Source: Maricaulis sp034659015 (GTDB lineage: Bacteria; Pseudomonadota; Alphaproteobacteria; Caulobacterales; Maricaulaceae). Taken from it: a stretch of 64,000 nucleotides of DNA. The DNA lies in assembly GCA_034659015.1 (NCBI GenBank), contig JAYEGL010000019.1, positions 62,001 through 126,000 on the forward strand, given 5' to 3'. A program made the translations under genes and the position numbers. This document shows, one piece after another, positions 51,789 to 60,391 of this stretch. The first letter of the stretch is position 1, and each line of letters begins with the position of its first letter. The notes beneath the pieces are model-generated. The model ran no database searches, was not told the origin of the DNA, and saw nothing but the letters and a program-made list of their open reading frames with translations.

Positions 51789-53321
51789 ATGTTCGGCAAG
51801 CGCGCCGGAGGTCCCACCGCACGCCCGACAACGCCCGCCCCGCCCCCGGCGGAGGTGACGGACGCGCCGCGCGAGGATGGCGGCGAGGACCGGCGTGCGG
51901 AAACCCCGGCCGCAAGGCCGGCGCCGAAGCCTGCCGCCAAACCGGCTCCCAAGCCGGCGCCGCAGGTTTTCCAGGCGGCCAAGTCGCCCAAGCCGGCGGC
52001 CGGCGCGGCGGCGCGCACGCGGCCGGTCCCCGACGCGACGGGGCGGTCCGAAGAGTATTACGCAATCAAGACGACGATCTTCAACGCGCTGATCGACACG
52101 ATCGATCTGGGCCAGCTGGCGCGCCTGGACAACGAAACCGCGGCCGAGGAAATCCGCGACATCGTTACCGAGATCATCTCGATCAAGAATGTCGCGATGT
52201 CGATCGCCGAGCAGGAAAACCTGCTCCAGGACATCTGCAACGACGTGCTGGGCTTCGGCCCGCTGGAGCCGCTGCTGGCGCGCGACGACATCGCCGACAT
52301 CATGGTCAATGGCGCCGATGACGTCTTCATCGAAGTCAATGGCCGGGTCGAGCGGACAAATATCCGCTTCCGCGACAATGCCCAGCTGATGAATATCTGC
52401 CAGCGCATCGTCAGCCAGGTCGGCCGCCGGGTCGACGAGAGCTCGCCGATCTGTGACGCCCGCCTGATGGATGGATCGCGCGTCAATGTGATCGCGCCGC
52501 CGCTGGCCCTGGACGGTCCGACGCTGACCATTCGTAAGTTCAAGAAAGACAAGCTGAAGATGAAGGACCTGGTGGAGTTCGGCTCCATCACGCCGGAAGG
52601 CGCCAAGGTCCTGTCCATCATCGGCGCCAGCCGCTGTAACGTGCTGATCTCCGGCGGTACCGGTTCGGGCAAGACGACGCTGCTGAACTGCATGACCGGC
52701 TTCATCGAGGAAGACGAGCGGGTCGTCACCTGCGAGGACGCCGCCGAGCTGCAGCTGCAGCAGCCGCACGTGGTGCGCCTGGAAACGCGCCCGCCGAACC
52801 TGGAAGGCTCCGGCCAGGTCACCATGCGCGACCTGGTGAAGAACTGCCTGCGTATGCGCCCGGAACGCATCATCGTCGGCGAGGTGCGCGGCCCGGAAGC
52901 CTTCGACCTCCTGCAGGCCATGAATACCGGCCATGACGGCTCGATGGGCACGCTGCACGCCAACTCGCCGCGCGAGGGTCTGTCGCGGATCGAATCCATG
53001 ATCACCATGGGCGGCTACAACCTGCCGACGCGCACCATCCGCGAGATGATCGTCGGCTCGATCGATGTCGTCATCCAGGCCGCCCGCCTGCGCGACGGTT
53101 CGCGCAAGATCACCCACATCACCGAAGTGGTCGGCATGGAAGGCGATGTCATCGTCACCCAGGATCTCTTCCTCTACGAGATCCAGGGCGAGGACGAGCA
53201 TGGCCGCATCCTCGGCCAGCACGCCTCGACCGGTATCGCGCGTCCGAAATTCTGGGACCGCGCACGCTATTTCGGACTGGAACGCGAGCTCGCGAACGCA
53301 CTCGACGCAGCGGAGGTCTGA
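51789..53321 (+). CDS. cpaF: Tad pilus ATPase CpaF (TadA)
   Basis: Cytoplasmic hexameric ATPase that powers Flp pilus assembly. The 510-residue protein has a Pro/Ala-rich N terminus (about residues 1-80), the CpaF N-domain (GPLEPLLARDDIADIMVNGADDVFIEVNGRV), Walker A GGTGSGKTT (residues 289-297), CEDAAELQLQQPHVVRLETRPPN, Walker B RIIVGEVRGPEAFDLL and the HAN motif LHANSPREGLSRIESM. It is transcribed with cpaE and tadB. Confidence 0.96.
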   Translation: MFGKRAGGPTARPTTPAPPPAEVTDAPREDGGEDRRAETPAARPAPKPAAKPAPKPAPQVFQAAKSPKPAAGAAARTRPVPDATGRSEEYYAIKTTIFNALIDTIDLGQLARLDNETAAEEIRDIVTEIISIKNVAMSIAEQENLLQDICNDVLGFGPLEPLLARDDIADIMVNGADDVFIEVNGRVERTNIRFRDNAQLMNICQRIVSQVGRRVDESSPICDARLMDGSRVNVIAPPLALDGPTLTIRKFKKDKLKMKDLVEFGSITPEGAKVLSIIGASRCNVLISGGTGSGKTTLLNCMTGFIEEDERVVTCEDAAELQLQQPHVVRLETRPPNLEGSGQVTMRDLVKNCLRMRPERIIVGEVRGPEAFDLLQAMNTGHDGSMGTLHANSPREGLSRIESMITMGGYNLPTRTIREMIVGSIDVVIQAARLRDGSRKITHITEVVGMEGDVIVTQDLFLYEIQGEDEHGRILGQHASTGIARPKFWDRARYFGLERELANALDAAEV

Positions 53322-53324
53322 GGC

Positions 53325-54320
53325 ATGAATCCGGACATGGCCTTCCTGCTCGCCGCTGCAGCGGCCTTTGTCGCCGTCGGCGGGGTCGGCTGGGTTGCCG
53401 CCGGTTCGATGGGCGACGCCCAGTCGAAGAAGCGGATCAATCGCGCCGTCGGCGACGGCCAGCTGGTGCGCGGCAAGCGCCAGACGGCCGCGCTCGACCA
53501 GGCGGCCCAGCGCAAGCGCCAGGTCCAGGAATCGCTCAAGGACATGGAGCAGCGCCAGCGCGACCAGCGCAAGAAGACGCTCACCGTCAAGGCCCGCATC
53601 CGCCAGGCCGGCATGTCTTTTTCGCCCGGCGTTTTCTGGATGATCTCGGGCGGCATGGCGCTGGCCGGGGCGCTGATCGCCCTGATTACCGGGCAGAACC
53701 TGCTGGTGCTTGCCGCGATCACGCTGGTCTGCGGGCTGGGCCTGCCGCGCTGGTGGCTCGGCTTCCTGCGCGGGCGCCGCCAGAAGAAATTCACGGCCGA
53801 ATTCGCCAACTCCCTCGACGTCATCGTGCGCGGCGTGAAGTCGGGCCTGCCGCTCAATGAATGCCTGAAGATCGTCGCCGCCGAATCCCCGGACCCGATC
53901 TCCACCGAATTCGAGAAGCTTGTCGAGGGCATTGCCGTCGGCGTCTCGCTGCCCGACGGGCTCGACCGGATGTGCGAGCGCATGCCGCTGCCGGAGCTGA
54001 ACTTCTTCCGCACGGTGCTGGTCATCCAGCAGAAGACGGGCGGCAATCTGGCGGAAACGCTGGGCAATCTCTCCAACGTGATCCGGTCGCGCAAGATGAT
54101 GCGCGAGAAGATCAGCGCGTTGTCCTCGGAAGCCAAGGCCTCGGCCCTGATCATCGGCTCGCTACCGCCGGGCGTGCTGGGGATCGTCTACATGACCACG
54201 CCGTCCTACATGAGCGAGATGTTCACGCATCCCACGGGGCAGCTGATGCTGCTGGGCGGGGCGAGCTGGATGTTCATCGGCATCATGGTCATGCGCGGCA
54301 TGATCAACTTCAAGATCTGA
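53325..54320 (+). CDS. tadB: Tad inner-membrane protein TadB
   Basis: Platform-type inner-membrane protein, distantly related to GspF. The 331-residue protein starts with a hydrophobic helix (FLLAAAAAFVAVGGVGWVAAG), has a basic cytoplasmic region, further helices around residues 100-145 and 270-330, and a T2SSF-like domain (ANSLDVIVRGVKSGLPLNECLKIVA; FFRTVLVIQQKTGGNLAETLGNLSNVIRSR). It is paired with tadC 7 bases downstream. Confidence 0.92.
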   Translation: MNPDMAFLLAAAAAFVAVGGVGWVAAGSMGDAQSKKRINRAVGDGQLVRGKRQTAALDQAAQRKRQVQESLKDMEQRQRDQRKKTLTVKARIRQAGMSFSPGVFWMISGGMALAGALIALITGQNLLVLAAITLVCGLGLPRWWLGFLRGRRQKKFTAEFANSLDVIVRGVKSGLPLNECLKIVAAESPDPISTEFEKLVEGIAVGVSLPDGLDRMCERMPLPELNFFRTVLVIQQKTGGNLAETLGNLSNVIRSRKMMREKISALSSEAKASALIIGSLPPGVLGIVYMTTPSYMSEMFTHPTGQLMLLGGASWMFIGIMVMRGMINFKI

Positions 54321-54327
54321 GGGCGGT

Positions 54328-55317
54328 ATGTTCGGGCTCGATTTCGACGACATCCGCGACTTCCTGATCTCGCCGGAAAACCTGGTGATGATGGTCACGG
54401 CCGTCCTGGTCTTTGCGACCATCGTGACCCTGTTCGCGCCCGCCATGAGCAACAATTCCCTCGACAAGCGGATCAAGGGCGTGCGCAACCGGCGCGAGGA
54501 ATTGCGCCGCAAGAGCCGCGAAGCGATGGAACAGGCCGGGCGCTCCAGCTCGATCCGCGGCGCCGAGGCCAAGGGGCTGATGCGCAAGGTCGTGGACGCG
54601 CTGAACCTGCAGAAGGCCTTCGAGGACCCCGACCTCCAGGACAAGCTCCACCAGGCCGGCCTGCGCGGCAACAAGCCGGTCGTGGCCTTCTATTTCTTCC
54701 GCCTGGCCTCGCCGATCGTGCTGTTCGCGGGGGCGGGCTTCTACGTCTTCATGATCAATGATTTCGGACTGCCGACGGTGACCCGCTGGTGCATCGCCTT
54801 CGGCCTGGGCCTGCTGGGCTATTACGCGCCGAACGTCTATCTGAGCAATGCCGCCCAGAAGCGTCAGCAATCCATCATGAGCGCTTTTCCCGACGCGCTC
54901 GACCTGCTGCTGATCTGCGTGGAGTCGGGGATGTCGATCGAGGCGGCCTTCCACAAGGTCTCCACCGAGGTCGGGTCCCAGTCGATCGAACTGGCCGAGG
55001 AGCTGTCGCTGACCACGGCCGAGCTGTCCTATCTCCAGGACCGGCGGACGGCCTATGAAAACCTGGCCCGGCGTACCAACCATCCCGGTGTAAAAGCTGT
55101 GTGTACGTCGCTGATTCAGGCGGAACGATATGGTACACCGCTCGGACAGGCCCTGCGGGTCATGGCGAAGGAAAATCGCGACATGCGTCTGTCGAATGCC
55201 GAGAAGAAGGCTGCAGCGCTTCCGGCCAAGCTGACCGTGCCGATGATCGTGTTTTTCCTGCCGGTTCTGTTCGTCGTCATTCTCGGTCCGGCGATCATCC
55301 GCTTCAACAGCCTGTGA
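54328..55317 (+). CDS. tadC: Tad inner-membrane protein TadC
   Basis: Second platform protein of the Tad system. The 329-residue protein has an N-terminal helix (VMMVTAVLVFATIVTLFAPA), a cytoplasmic basic segment, two central helices (IVLFAGAGFYVFMI, CIAFGLGLLGYYAPNVYL) and the T2SSF domain (AFPDALDLLLICVESGMSIEAAFHKV, then IQAERYGTPLGQALRVMAKENRDMR), ending in a membrane segment (LTVPMIVFFLPVLFVVILGPAII). It is the last recognised plus-strand tad gene before a small unknown. Confidence 0.93.
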   Translation: MFGLDFDDIRDFLISPENLVMMVTAVLVFATIVTLFAPAMSNNSLDKRIKGVRNRREELRRKSREAMEQAGRSSSIRGAEAKGLMRKVVDALNLQKAFEDPDLQDKLHQAGLRGNKPVVAFYFFRLASPIVLFAGAGFYVFMINDFGLPTVTRWCIAFGLGLLGYYAPNVYLSNAAQKRQQSIMSAFPDALDLLLICVESGMSIEAAFHKVSTEVGSQSIELAEELSLTTAELSYLQDRRTAYENLARRTNHPGVKAVCTSLIQAERYGTPLGQALRVMAKENRDMRLSNAEKKAAALPAKLTVPMIVFFLPVLFVVILGPAIIRFNSL

Positions 55318-55378
55318 AAATTCCCGCTGGCGCGCTATTTGAATCGCACGCCGCATGCTGCACAGGTGGACACAGCCC

Positions 55379-55873
55379 ATGTTTTCGGGGCGCAAGACAG
55401 CCGAAAAACGCCGTGAGGAGATCCGCGTCGCTGACCGGGCCGTCGGCGAGGCCATGGAGGCGCTCGCCGCCGACGACGTGTCGGCGGCCCGCAAGGTGCT
55501 GTCGGCCGCGCCCAGGACCCACTATGCCGACATGGGCTGGAAGGTCGGTCTTGCGACGGCCATGATCGAGTTGAAGGCCGGCAAGCGCCGCAACGGGCTG
55601 CAACGCCTTGTCACCGTGTGTTCGCGGCTCGACGACACCTCGCTGTCGCGCGACGACAAGAACTATCTCAAGCTCTACGCGCTCTATCGCGGCACGGAAG
55701 CGTCCAAGAACGGCCGCGCCCCGGCGGAGCTGCGGGACCTCGTCGAGGATTTCCGCTTCGACCACACCCTGGTCTCGCCGATCCTGCGCAAGGATTTTCC
55801 GCTGAAGAAGGTGGAGGACGGCGAGGACGGTCCGCCACCCCCGCCGCCCCCGCCGCCGCTCGGCGTGCGCTGA
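55379..55873 (+). CDS. Small unknown protein with poly-proline tail after tadC
   Basis: A 164-residue soluble, helix-rich, charged protein (EKRREEIRVADRAVGEAMEALAADDVSAARKVL) resembling tetratricopeptide-like helices without a certain motif. It ends with nine prolines in a row near residues 151-160 before LGVR, which could bind a partner or slow translation. The start is uncertain (55355 or 55379). It lies 61 bases after tadC in the same direction and may be an accessory of the Tad operon. Confidence 0.65.
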   Translation: MFSGRKTAEKRREEIRVADRAVGEAMEALAADDVSAARKVLSAAPRTHYADMGWKVGLATAMIELKAGKRRNGLQRLVTVCSRLDDTSLSRDDKNYLKLYALYRGTEASKNGRAPAELRDLVEDFRFDHTLVSPILRKDFPLKKVEDGEDGPPPPPPPPPLGVR

Positions 55874-55919
55874 ACGTGCGTCGCGGGGCCATGAACCATC
55901 GGCGCGGGCGCGGTGCATC

Positions 55920-56354
55920 ATGACCCGGGACGTCTTTGCCTCGCGCCGGACGGACTGGGCGATCTACGTCCTCACCCTCCTGCTGGTCGGCCGTCAGGCG
56001 CTCGCCTATCTGTGGTGGGGAGCGGTGGAGATCGGCGTGCGGCTCGGGATCTGGCCGCCGGATCTGCTCGCGCTGGACGTCTACGGCTATTACGACCAGG
56101 TGACCGTGCTGCACGAAACGGTCTTCATCATCGCGGCCCTGGGCTTCGTGTCGGCCCTGATCGCGACCCTCCGGCGCTCGCGCTGGGCGCCGCATATCCT
56201 GATCGCCTGCCTGGTACCGGGGATTTCCGACTGGGTGCTGCTGACGACCATTCCGCAGATGATCAACGATCTGAGCGGCTATCTGCACCTGATCGGACAT
56301 CTCGTGGCGATCTGCGGCCTGCTCTTCCTGCGATGGCGGGACTTCCTGCGCTGA
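55920..56354 (+). CDS. Small membrane protein, function unknown
   Basis: A 144-residue inner-membrane protein with about four helices (WAIYVLTLLLVGRQALAYLWWG, VLHETVFIIAALGFVSALIATL, WAPHILIACLVPGISDWVLLT, LIGHLVAICGLLFLRW). Family and function are not recognised. It starts 46 bases after the poly-proline protein gene. Confidence 0.65.
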   Translation: MTRDVFASRRTDWAIYVLTLLLVGRQALAYLWWGAVEIGVRLGIWPPDLLALDVYGYYDQVTVLHETVFIIAALGFVSALIATLRRSRWAPHILIACLVPGISDWVLLTTIPQMINDLSGYLHLIGHLVAICGLLFLRWRDFLR

Positions 56355-56424
56355 ATGCGGGGCGGCGGCTTGCGCCCCTGCCGCGCCGTGCCGATATAGC
56401 GGTGCACTCAGCCAGGGGGACGAT

Positions 56425-56895
56425 ATGGCCAGCGAACATGTCTACGGTGCACGCGTGGTGTGGACCGGCGACCGCGGGACGGGGACGCGCACCTACAAGG
56501 GTTACGACCGGACCTGGAATATCGAGACGCCGGGCAAGCCGGTCATCCACTGTTCCAACGATCCCCTGCTGGGCGGCGATCCCGGCCTGCCCAATCCGGA
56601 GGACCTGCTGCTCAGCGCGCTCTCGGCCTGCCACATGCTCTGGTATCTGCACCTGGCCAGTTCGGCGGGCATCGTCGTGACGGCCTATGAGGACGCACCG
56701 GAGGCCGTGGGCGAGACCGCGCCGGACGGGGCGGGGCGGTTCCTGCGGGCCACGCTCCACCCGACGATCACGCTGGAGACCGGTACGGACACGGCCCGGG
56801 CCGATGCCCTCCACGGCGAGGTTCACCGCTATTGCTTCATTGCCCGGTCGGTGAATTTTCCGGTCGCCTGCGAAGCCCGCTATCTGGAAGACTAG
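56425..56895 (+). CDS. OsmC/Ohr-family protein
   Basis: Predicted thiol-dependent peroxidase of the OsmC fold. The 156-residue protein has both family cysteines: LLSALSACHMLWYLHL (first, with the preceding SALSAC helix) and HRYCFIARSVNFPV (second). The LPNPEDLLLSALSAC arrangement is the usual entry to the core helix. It would reduce organic hydroperoxides in the cytoplasm. Sequence alone does not separate OsmC from Ohr. It is convergent with the TPR lipoprotein gene, 3 bases apart. Confidence 0.9.
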   Translation: MASEHVYGARVVWTGDRGTGTRTYKGYDRTWNIETPGKPVIHCSNDPLLGGDPGLPNPEDLLLSALSACHMLWYLHLASSAGIVVTAYEDAPEAVGETAPDGAGRFLRATLHPTITLETGTDTARADALHGEVHRYCFIARSVNFPVACEARYLED

Positions 56896-56898
56896 GCG

Positions 56899-57693
56899 CT
56901 ATCGGGCGCGCACCGCATCGTAGCGGCGGCGCGAGGTCAGCATGGAGCGGATATAGGCCATGTTGGCCTCGGCCATCTCCGGCGAGACATCGACGCGTGC
57001 CATGGTCTCCGCTTCCTCGAAGCGCCCCTGCAGGGCGATCACCAGGGCGAGATTCTGGCGCACGGCCGGATCCGCGCCCGGCCGGACCATCGCTTCGCGC
57101 AGCATGCGCTCCGCCGTCTCCGCCTCGCCCGTCGAGGCGTAGGAGAGGGCGATGTTCGACAGGATGGAGGGGTGGCCCGGCTCGACGTCCAGCGCGGACT
57201 GGAAGCTGCGGCGCGCCTGTTGCGTCTGGCCGGCCTGTTCCTGGGCCACGCCCAGCGCGTTGAGATACTGCCAGTTGCCCGGATCGAGCTCGCTGGCGCG
57301 GCGCAGCGATTCCAGTCCGGCCGCACCGCGGCCGGCGGCGGCCAGCGCGCTGCCATGGGCGAAAAGAAGTTCCGCATTGTCCGGATACAGCGCCAGCGTC
57401 TGCTGGGCGATCTCGGCGGCGCGGCGGTGATTGCCCAGCTGGCGCAGCGCGTTCGACAGCTCCATCGCCGCTTCCAGGTCGGACGGGTTCAGCTCGTGCG
57501 CCTCGGCCCAGAAGGCGGCCTGGGTGAGAAGGTCCTGATTGCGGATCGCCTCGCGTTCGATCTGTGAGGCCGGCACGATCGTGTTCTCGTTCATCGTGTC
57601 GATGACGGCCTGCTCCTCCTCGGTCGCGGCCGTGGTGGCACAGGCCGAGAGGGTCAGGGCGGCGAGAGCGGCAAGGGTCGTGGTCGGTCGCAT
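56899..57693 (-). CDS. TPR lipoprotein, TadD-like
   Basis: A 264-residue outer-membrane or periplasmic lipoprotein (lipobox LSAC at about residue 18) with about five tetratricopeptide repeats (for example ALRQLGNHRRAAEIAQQTLALYPDN, GLESLRRASELDPGNWQYLNALGVAQEQAGQTQQARRSFQSAL). TPR lipoproteins of this size are typical of TadD in Tad loci, and it lies near tadC, so a role in Tad pilus assembly is likely but not proven. It is on the minus strand, divergent from the aminopeptidase gene. Confidence 0.8.
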   Translation of the reverse strand: MRPTTTLAALAALTLSACATTAATEEEQAVIDTMNENTIVPASQIEREAIRNQDLLTQAAFWAEAHELNPSDLEAAMELSNALRQLGNHRRAAEIAQQTLALYPDNAELLFAHGSALAAAGRGAAGLESLRRASELDPGNWQYLNALGVAQEQAGQTQQARRSFQSALDVEPGHPSILSNIALSYASTGEAETAERMLREAMVRPGADPAVRQNLALVIALQGRFEEAETMARVDVSPEMAEANMAYIRSMLTSRRRYDAVRAR

Positions 57694-57797
57694 GGGTCGA
57701 ATCGGTCAACTGTGAGCTTCCCTTGAATCTGCGCCCACCCGGTCAAGAATGCGTTAATCGCTACCGGCCGCGCAGCGGCGCTCACGAGAGGCTTGCC

Positions 57798-59159
57798 ATG
57801 ACTTCGATATTCGCATCCGACGGCACGGGCTCGACCCTGCGCCTGGTGTCCGTCGAGGACCGCGACCGCCAGGTCGAGGCGCTGCCGTCCGGGCACCGGT
57901 CCCTGGCGGACGGTTTCGAGGGCAAGCCCGGCCAGGTCGTGCGCTTTCCCGCCGGCGGGTCCTGCGACGCCTGGCTCGGGATCGGCAAGGGCAAGGACAT
58001 TTTCGCGCTGGGCGCGGCGGCGAAGGCCCTGGCCGGCGGCACCTGGCGCATCGAGGCGCTGCCCGAAGGGTGGGATCCGACCCTGGCGGCGACGGCCTGG
58101 GCCATGGGCGGTTACAGCTTCACCCTCTACAAGCCCGCCGAGCGGGAGCCGGCGCGGCTGGTCCTGCCCGAAGGTGCGGACGAGGACGAGGCGGCGGCGG
58201 TTGCCGGATCCGTGGCGCTGACCCGCGACCTGGTCAACACGCCGGCGGACCGGATGGGACCGGAGGGGCTGGAGAATGCGTTCCGCGAACTGGCCGACGC
58301 GTTCGACGCCACGGTCCATGTCGTGCGGGGCGACGATCTTCTGGCGCAGAACTATCCCATGATCCACGCGGTCGGGCGCGCGGCCGGCGAGGCACCGCGC
58401 CTGCTGGAGCTGGAATGGGGCGACGAGGCCCATCCCCGCGTGGCGATCGTCGGCAAGGGCGTGTGTTTCGACAGCGGCGGGCTGGACCTGAAATCCGCGC
58501 AATTCATGCGCCTGATGAAAAAGGACATGGGCGGGGCGGCCAATGCCATGGGGCTGGCGCGCATGATCATGGCCATGCGCCTGCCGGTTCGCCTCCACCT
58601 TCTCGTTCCGGCGGTCGAGAATGCCGTGGGCGCCGGTGCCTTCCGGCCCGGCGACGTGCTCGATTCGCGCAAGGGCCTGACGGTCGAGATCGACAATACC
58701 GATGCGGAGGGCCGTCTCGTTCTGGCCGATGCGCTGGCGCGGGCGACCGAGGAAGAGAATCTCGAACTCCTGATGGACTTCGCGACGCTCACCGGTGCCG
58801 CCCGCGTGGCGATGGGACCGGAAGTGGCGCCCTTCTACACGGACGATGACGGGCTGGCGGCGGATCTGGCCGGTGCGGCGCTGACAGTCTCCGATCCGGT
58901 CTGGCGCATGCCGCTCTGGGACGGCTATGAGGGCGACATCGACGGCGAGATTTCCGACATCGTCAATTCCACGGCCATGCCGATGGCCGGTTCGATCACG
59001 GCGGCGCTCTTCCTGCGCCGTTTCGTCGGCGATGCCGCCTGGATGCATTTCGACATCTTCGCCTGGAATCCCAAGGACCGGCCGGGCCGGCCCAAGGGCG
59101 GCGACATGCATGCCGCACGCGCCGTTTACCAAATGCTCAAGGAGCGCTTCCAAAAATAG
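57798..59159 (+). CDS. M17 leucyl aminopeptidase
   Basis: Cytosolic metallo-aminopeptidase that removes N-terminal amino acids. The start at ATG 57798 follows GAGAGG; a longer upstream open frame is not used. The 453-residue protein has an N-terminal non-catalytic domain and a C-terminal M17 core with GKGVCFDSGGLDLKSAQFMRLMKKDMGGAA (metal ligands and catalytic Lys) and NTDAEGRLVLADALA. The sequence is shorter in the N-terminal domain than E. coli PepA (about 500 residues). Confidence 0.93.
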   Translation: MTSIFASDGTGSTLRLVSVEDRDRQVEALPSGHRSLADGFEGKPGQVVRFPAGGSCDAWLGIGKGKDIFALGAAAKALAGGTWRIEALPEGWDPTLAATAWAMGGYSFTLYKPAEREPARLVLPEGADEDEAAAVAGSVALTRDLVNTPADRMGPEGLENAFRELADAFDATVHVVRGDDLLAQNYPMIHAVGRAAGEAPRLLELEWGDEAHPRVAIVGKGVCFDSGGLDLKSAQFMRLMKKDMGGAANAMGLARMIMAMRLPVRLHLLVPAVENAVGAGAFRPGDVLDSRKGLTVEIDNTDAEGRLVLADALARATEEENLELLMDFATLTGAARVAMGPEVAPFYTDDDGLAADLAGAALTVSDPVWRMPLWDGYEGDIDGEISDIVNSTAMPMAGSITAALFLRRFVGDAAWMHFDIFAWNPKDRPGRPKGGDMHAARAVYQMLKERFQK

Positions 59160-59205
59160 CGTGCATCCCCGCCGGGGATTCGCAGGCTGAACGGGAGTGT
59201 TCGAC

Positions 59206-59613
59206 ATGGCGTCGCAGGCGATGACCTCGCTTGAAATGATGCGCCGGGTCTCGGCCGATACGCTGCAGGGCGGATCGGCGGACCTGACGGCGCGCCAGTT
59301 CGCGCTGCTCCTGTCCATCTTCATGCAGCCCGGTCCGCATGCCGTGCGCGACCTGTCGAAAACGCTCGGCCTGCCCAAGCCGGCCGTGACCCGGGCGCTG
59401 GACGTGCTGGAACGCCAGGGCTTCGTGCGCCGCAAGAAGGACCGCGACGACCGGCGCGACGTCTCCGTGCATCGCACCGTGAAAGGGGCGGTTTTCCTGT
59501 ACGATTACGGCGAACGCGTCGCCCGGCGCGCCGAGGAGACCCGCGCGTCGCCCGACTGGCTTCCGCAGATGGTGCGGGCGCGGGCGGTGTCCGGGATCGC
59601 GCTGCCGCGCTAG
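59206..59613 (+). CDS. MarR-family transcriptional regulator
   Basis: Winged-helix DNA-binding protein of 135 residues. It shows the MarR pattern LTARQFALLLSIFMQPGPHAVRDLSKTLGLPKPAVTRALDVLERQGFVRRKKDRDDRRDVSV. GGGAG lies 8 bases before ATG 59206. The 46-base gap after the aminopeptidase gene includes a small hairpin (ATCCCCGCCGGGGAT). Target genes are unknown. Confidence 0.88.
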   Translation: MASQAMTSLEMMRRVSADTLQGGSADLTARQFALLLSIFMQPGPHAVRDLSKTLGLPKPAVTRALDVLERQGFVRRKKDRDDRRDVSVHRTVKGAVFLYDYGERVARRAEETRASPDWLPQMVRARAVSGIALPR

Positions 59614-59626
59614 GGACGGTCCGGCC

Positions 59627-60391
59627 TCACAGCCGCCGGATCAGGCCCTGGTCGAAGGTCTTGTTGCGATCGGCGAAGATCTTCTCCAGCGGATCGATCC
59701 GCACATGCATCGCCAGCCCGTCGGCATGGATTGCCGTGTCCGCATCCAGTGCGATCGCGACATGGCCCGGCAGGTAGACGATATCGTCGCGCACCGGCCG
59801 GTGCCGGTCCGGCGAACCGATTGCCGTGCCGGTCGTGTGAACCTGCTGGGAGGTGTCCCGCTGGATCTCCAGGCCGCGGCTGCGGCAGCATTGCTGGATC
59901 AGGCCCGAACAGTCGATGCCGAGATCCGAGCGGCCGCCCCAGACATAGGGAATGTCGAGAAACTTGCGCGCTTCCTCGCCGAGGGAGCGGTTGCTATCCG
60001 GCGGCAGGACATCGGTCTCGCTGAACCAGAGCCCGTTGATATCGCGCACGCGCGAATTCGTCCGTTCGACGATATCGACCGGGGTGCCGTAGGAGATATG
60101 CATGCCCGGCGCGGTGCCGTCGGGACTGTCATAGGCCGGCGCCTGTTTCGCAAGGCAGATACGCCTTTCCATGACGGGCTGTGCCGCCGGCATGGGCGCC
60201 AGGGCCTCGCTGCGGATCCAGCCGGGATAATCGTCATGCAGGCAGACGACGCGGGACCACGCGCCGTCGCGCGCCTCGATGCGGACCGTCTCGTTGTAGA
60301 TCAGCTCGCTGACCGTCTCGCTGCCGGTCTTGGGCTCGGCATAGAGCGTTGCGTTCACAAGGGCGACGCGTTCCACCTCGGACGTCATCAC
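59627..60391 (-). CDS. SH3-domain NlpC/P60 cysteine peptidase
   Basis: Predicted peptidoglycan-peptide endopeptidase, about 254 residues. The N-terminal part has SH3b-like strands (NATLYAEPKTGSETVSELIYNETVRI and GWIRSEALAP). The C-terminal NlpC/P60 domain has the catalytic cysteine in GIDCSGLIQQCC, the histidine in GHVAIALDAD and the late HADGLAM. No signal peptide is visible, so it acts in the cytoplasm, probably in recycling of muropeptides. Its start overlaps the stop of the LD-carboxypeptidase gene by about 4 bases, which indicates co-translation. Confidence 0.9.
   Translation of the reverse strand: MMTSEVERVALVNATLYAEPKTGSETVSELIYNETVRIEARDGAWSRVVCLHDDYPGWIRSEALAPMPAAQPVMERRICLAKQAPAYDSPDGTAPGMHISYGTPVDIVERTNSRVRDINGLWFSETDVLPPDSNRSLGEEARKFLDIPYVWGGRSDLGIDCSGLIQQCCRSRGLEIQRDTSQQVHTTGTAIGSPDRHRPVRDDIVYLPGHVAIALDADTAIHADGLAMHVRIDPLEKIFADRNKTFDQGLIRRL

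Noticed and set aside
49503..53222. Very long open frame on the minus strand (over 1200 codons) across cpaD-cpaF
   Set aside because: It is fully antisense to well-supported Tad genes. In GC-rich DNA with strong third-position bias such antisense frames stay open by chance; the predicted protein has no family features.
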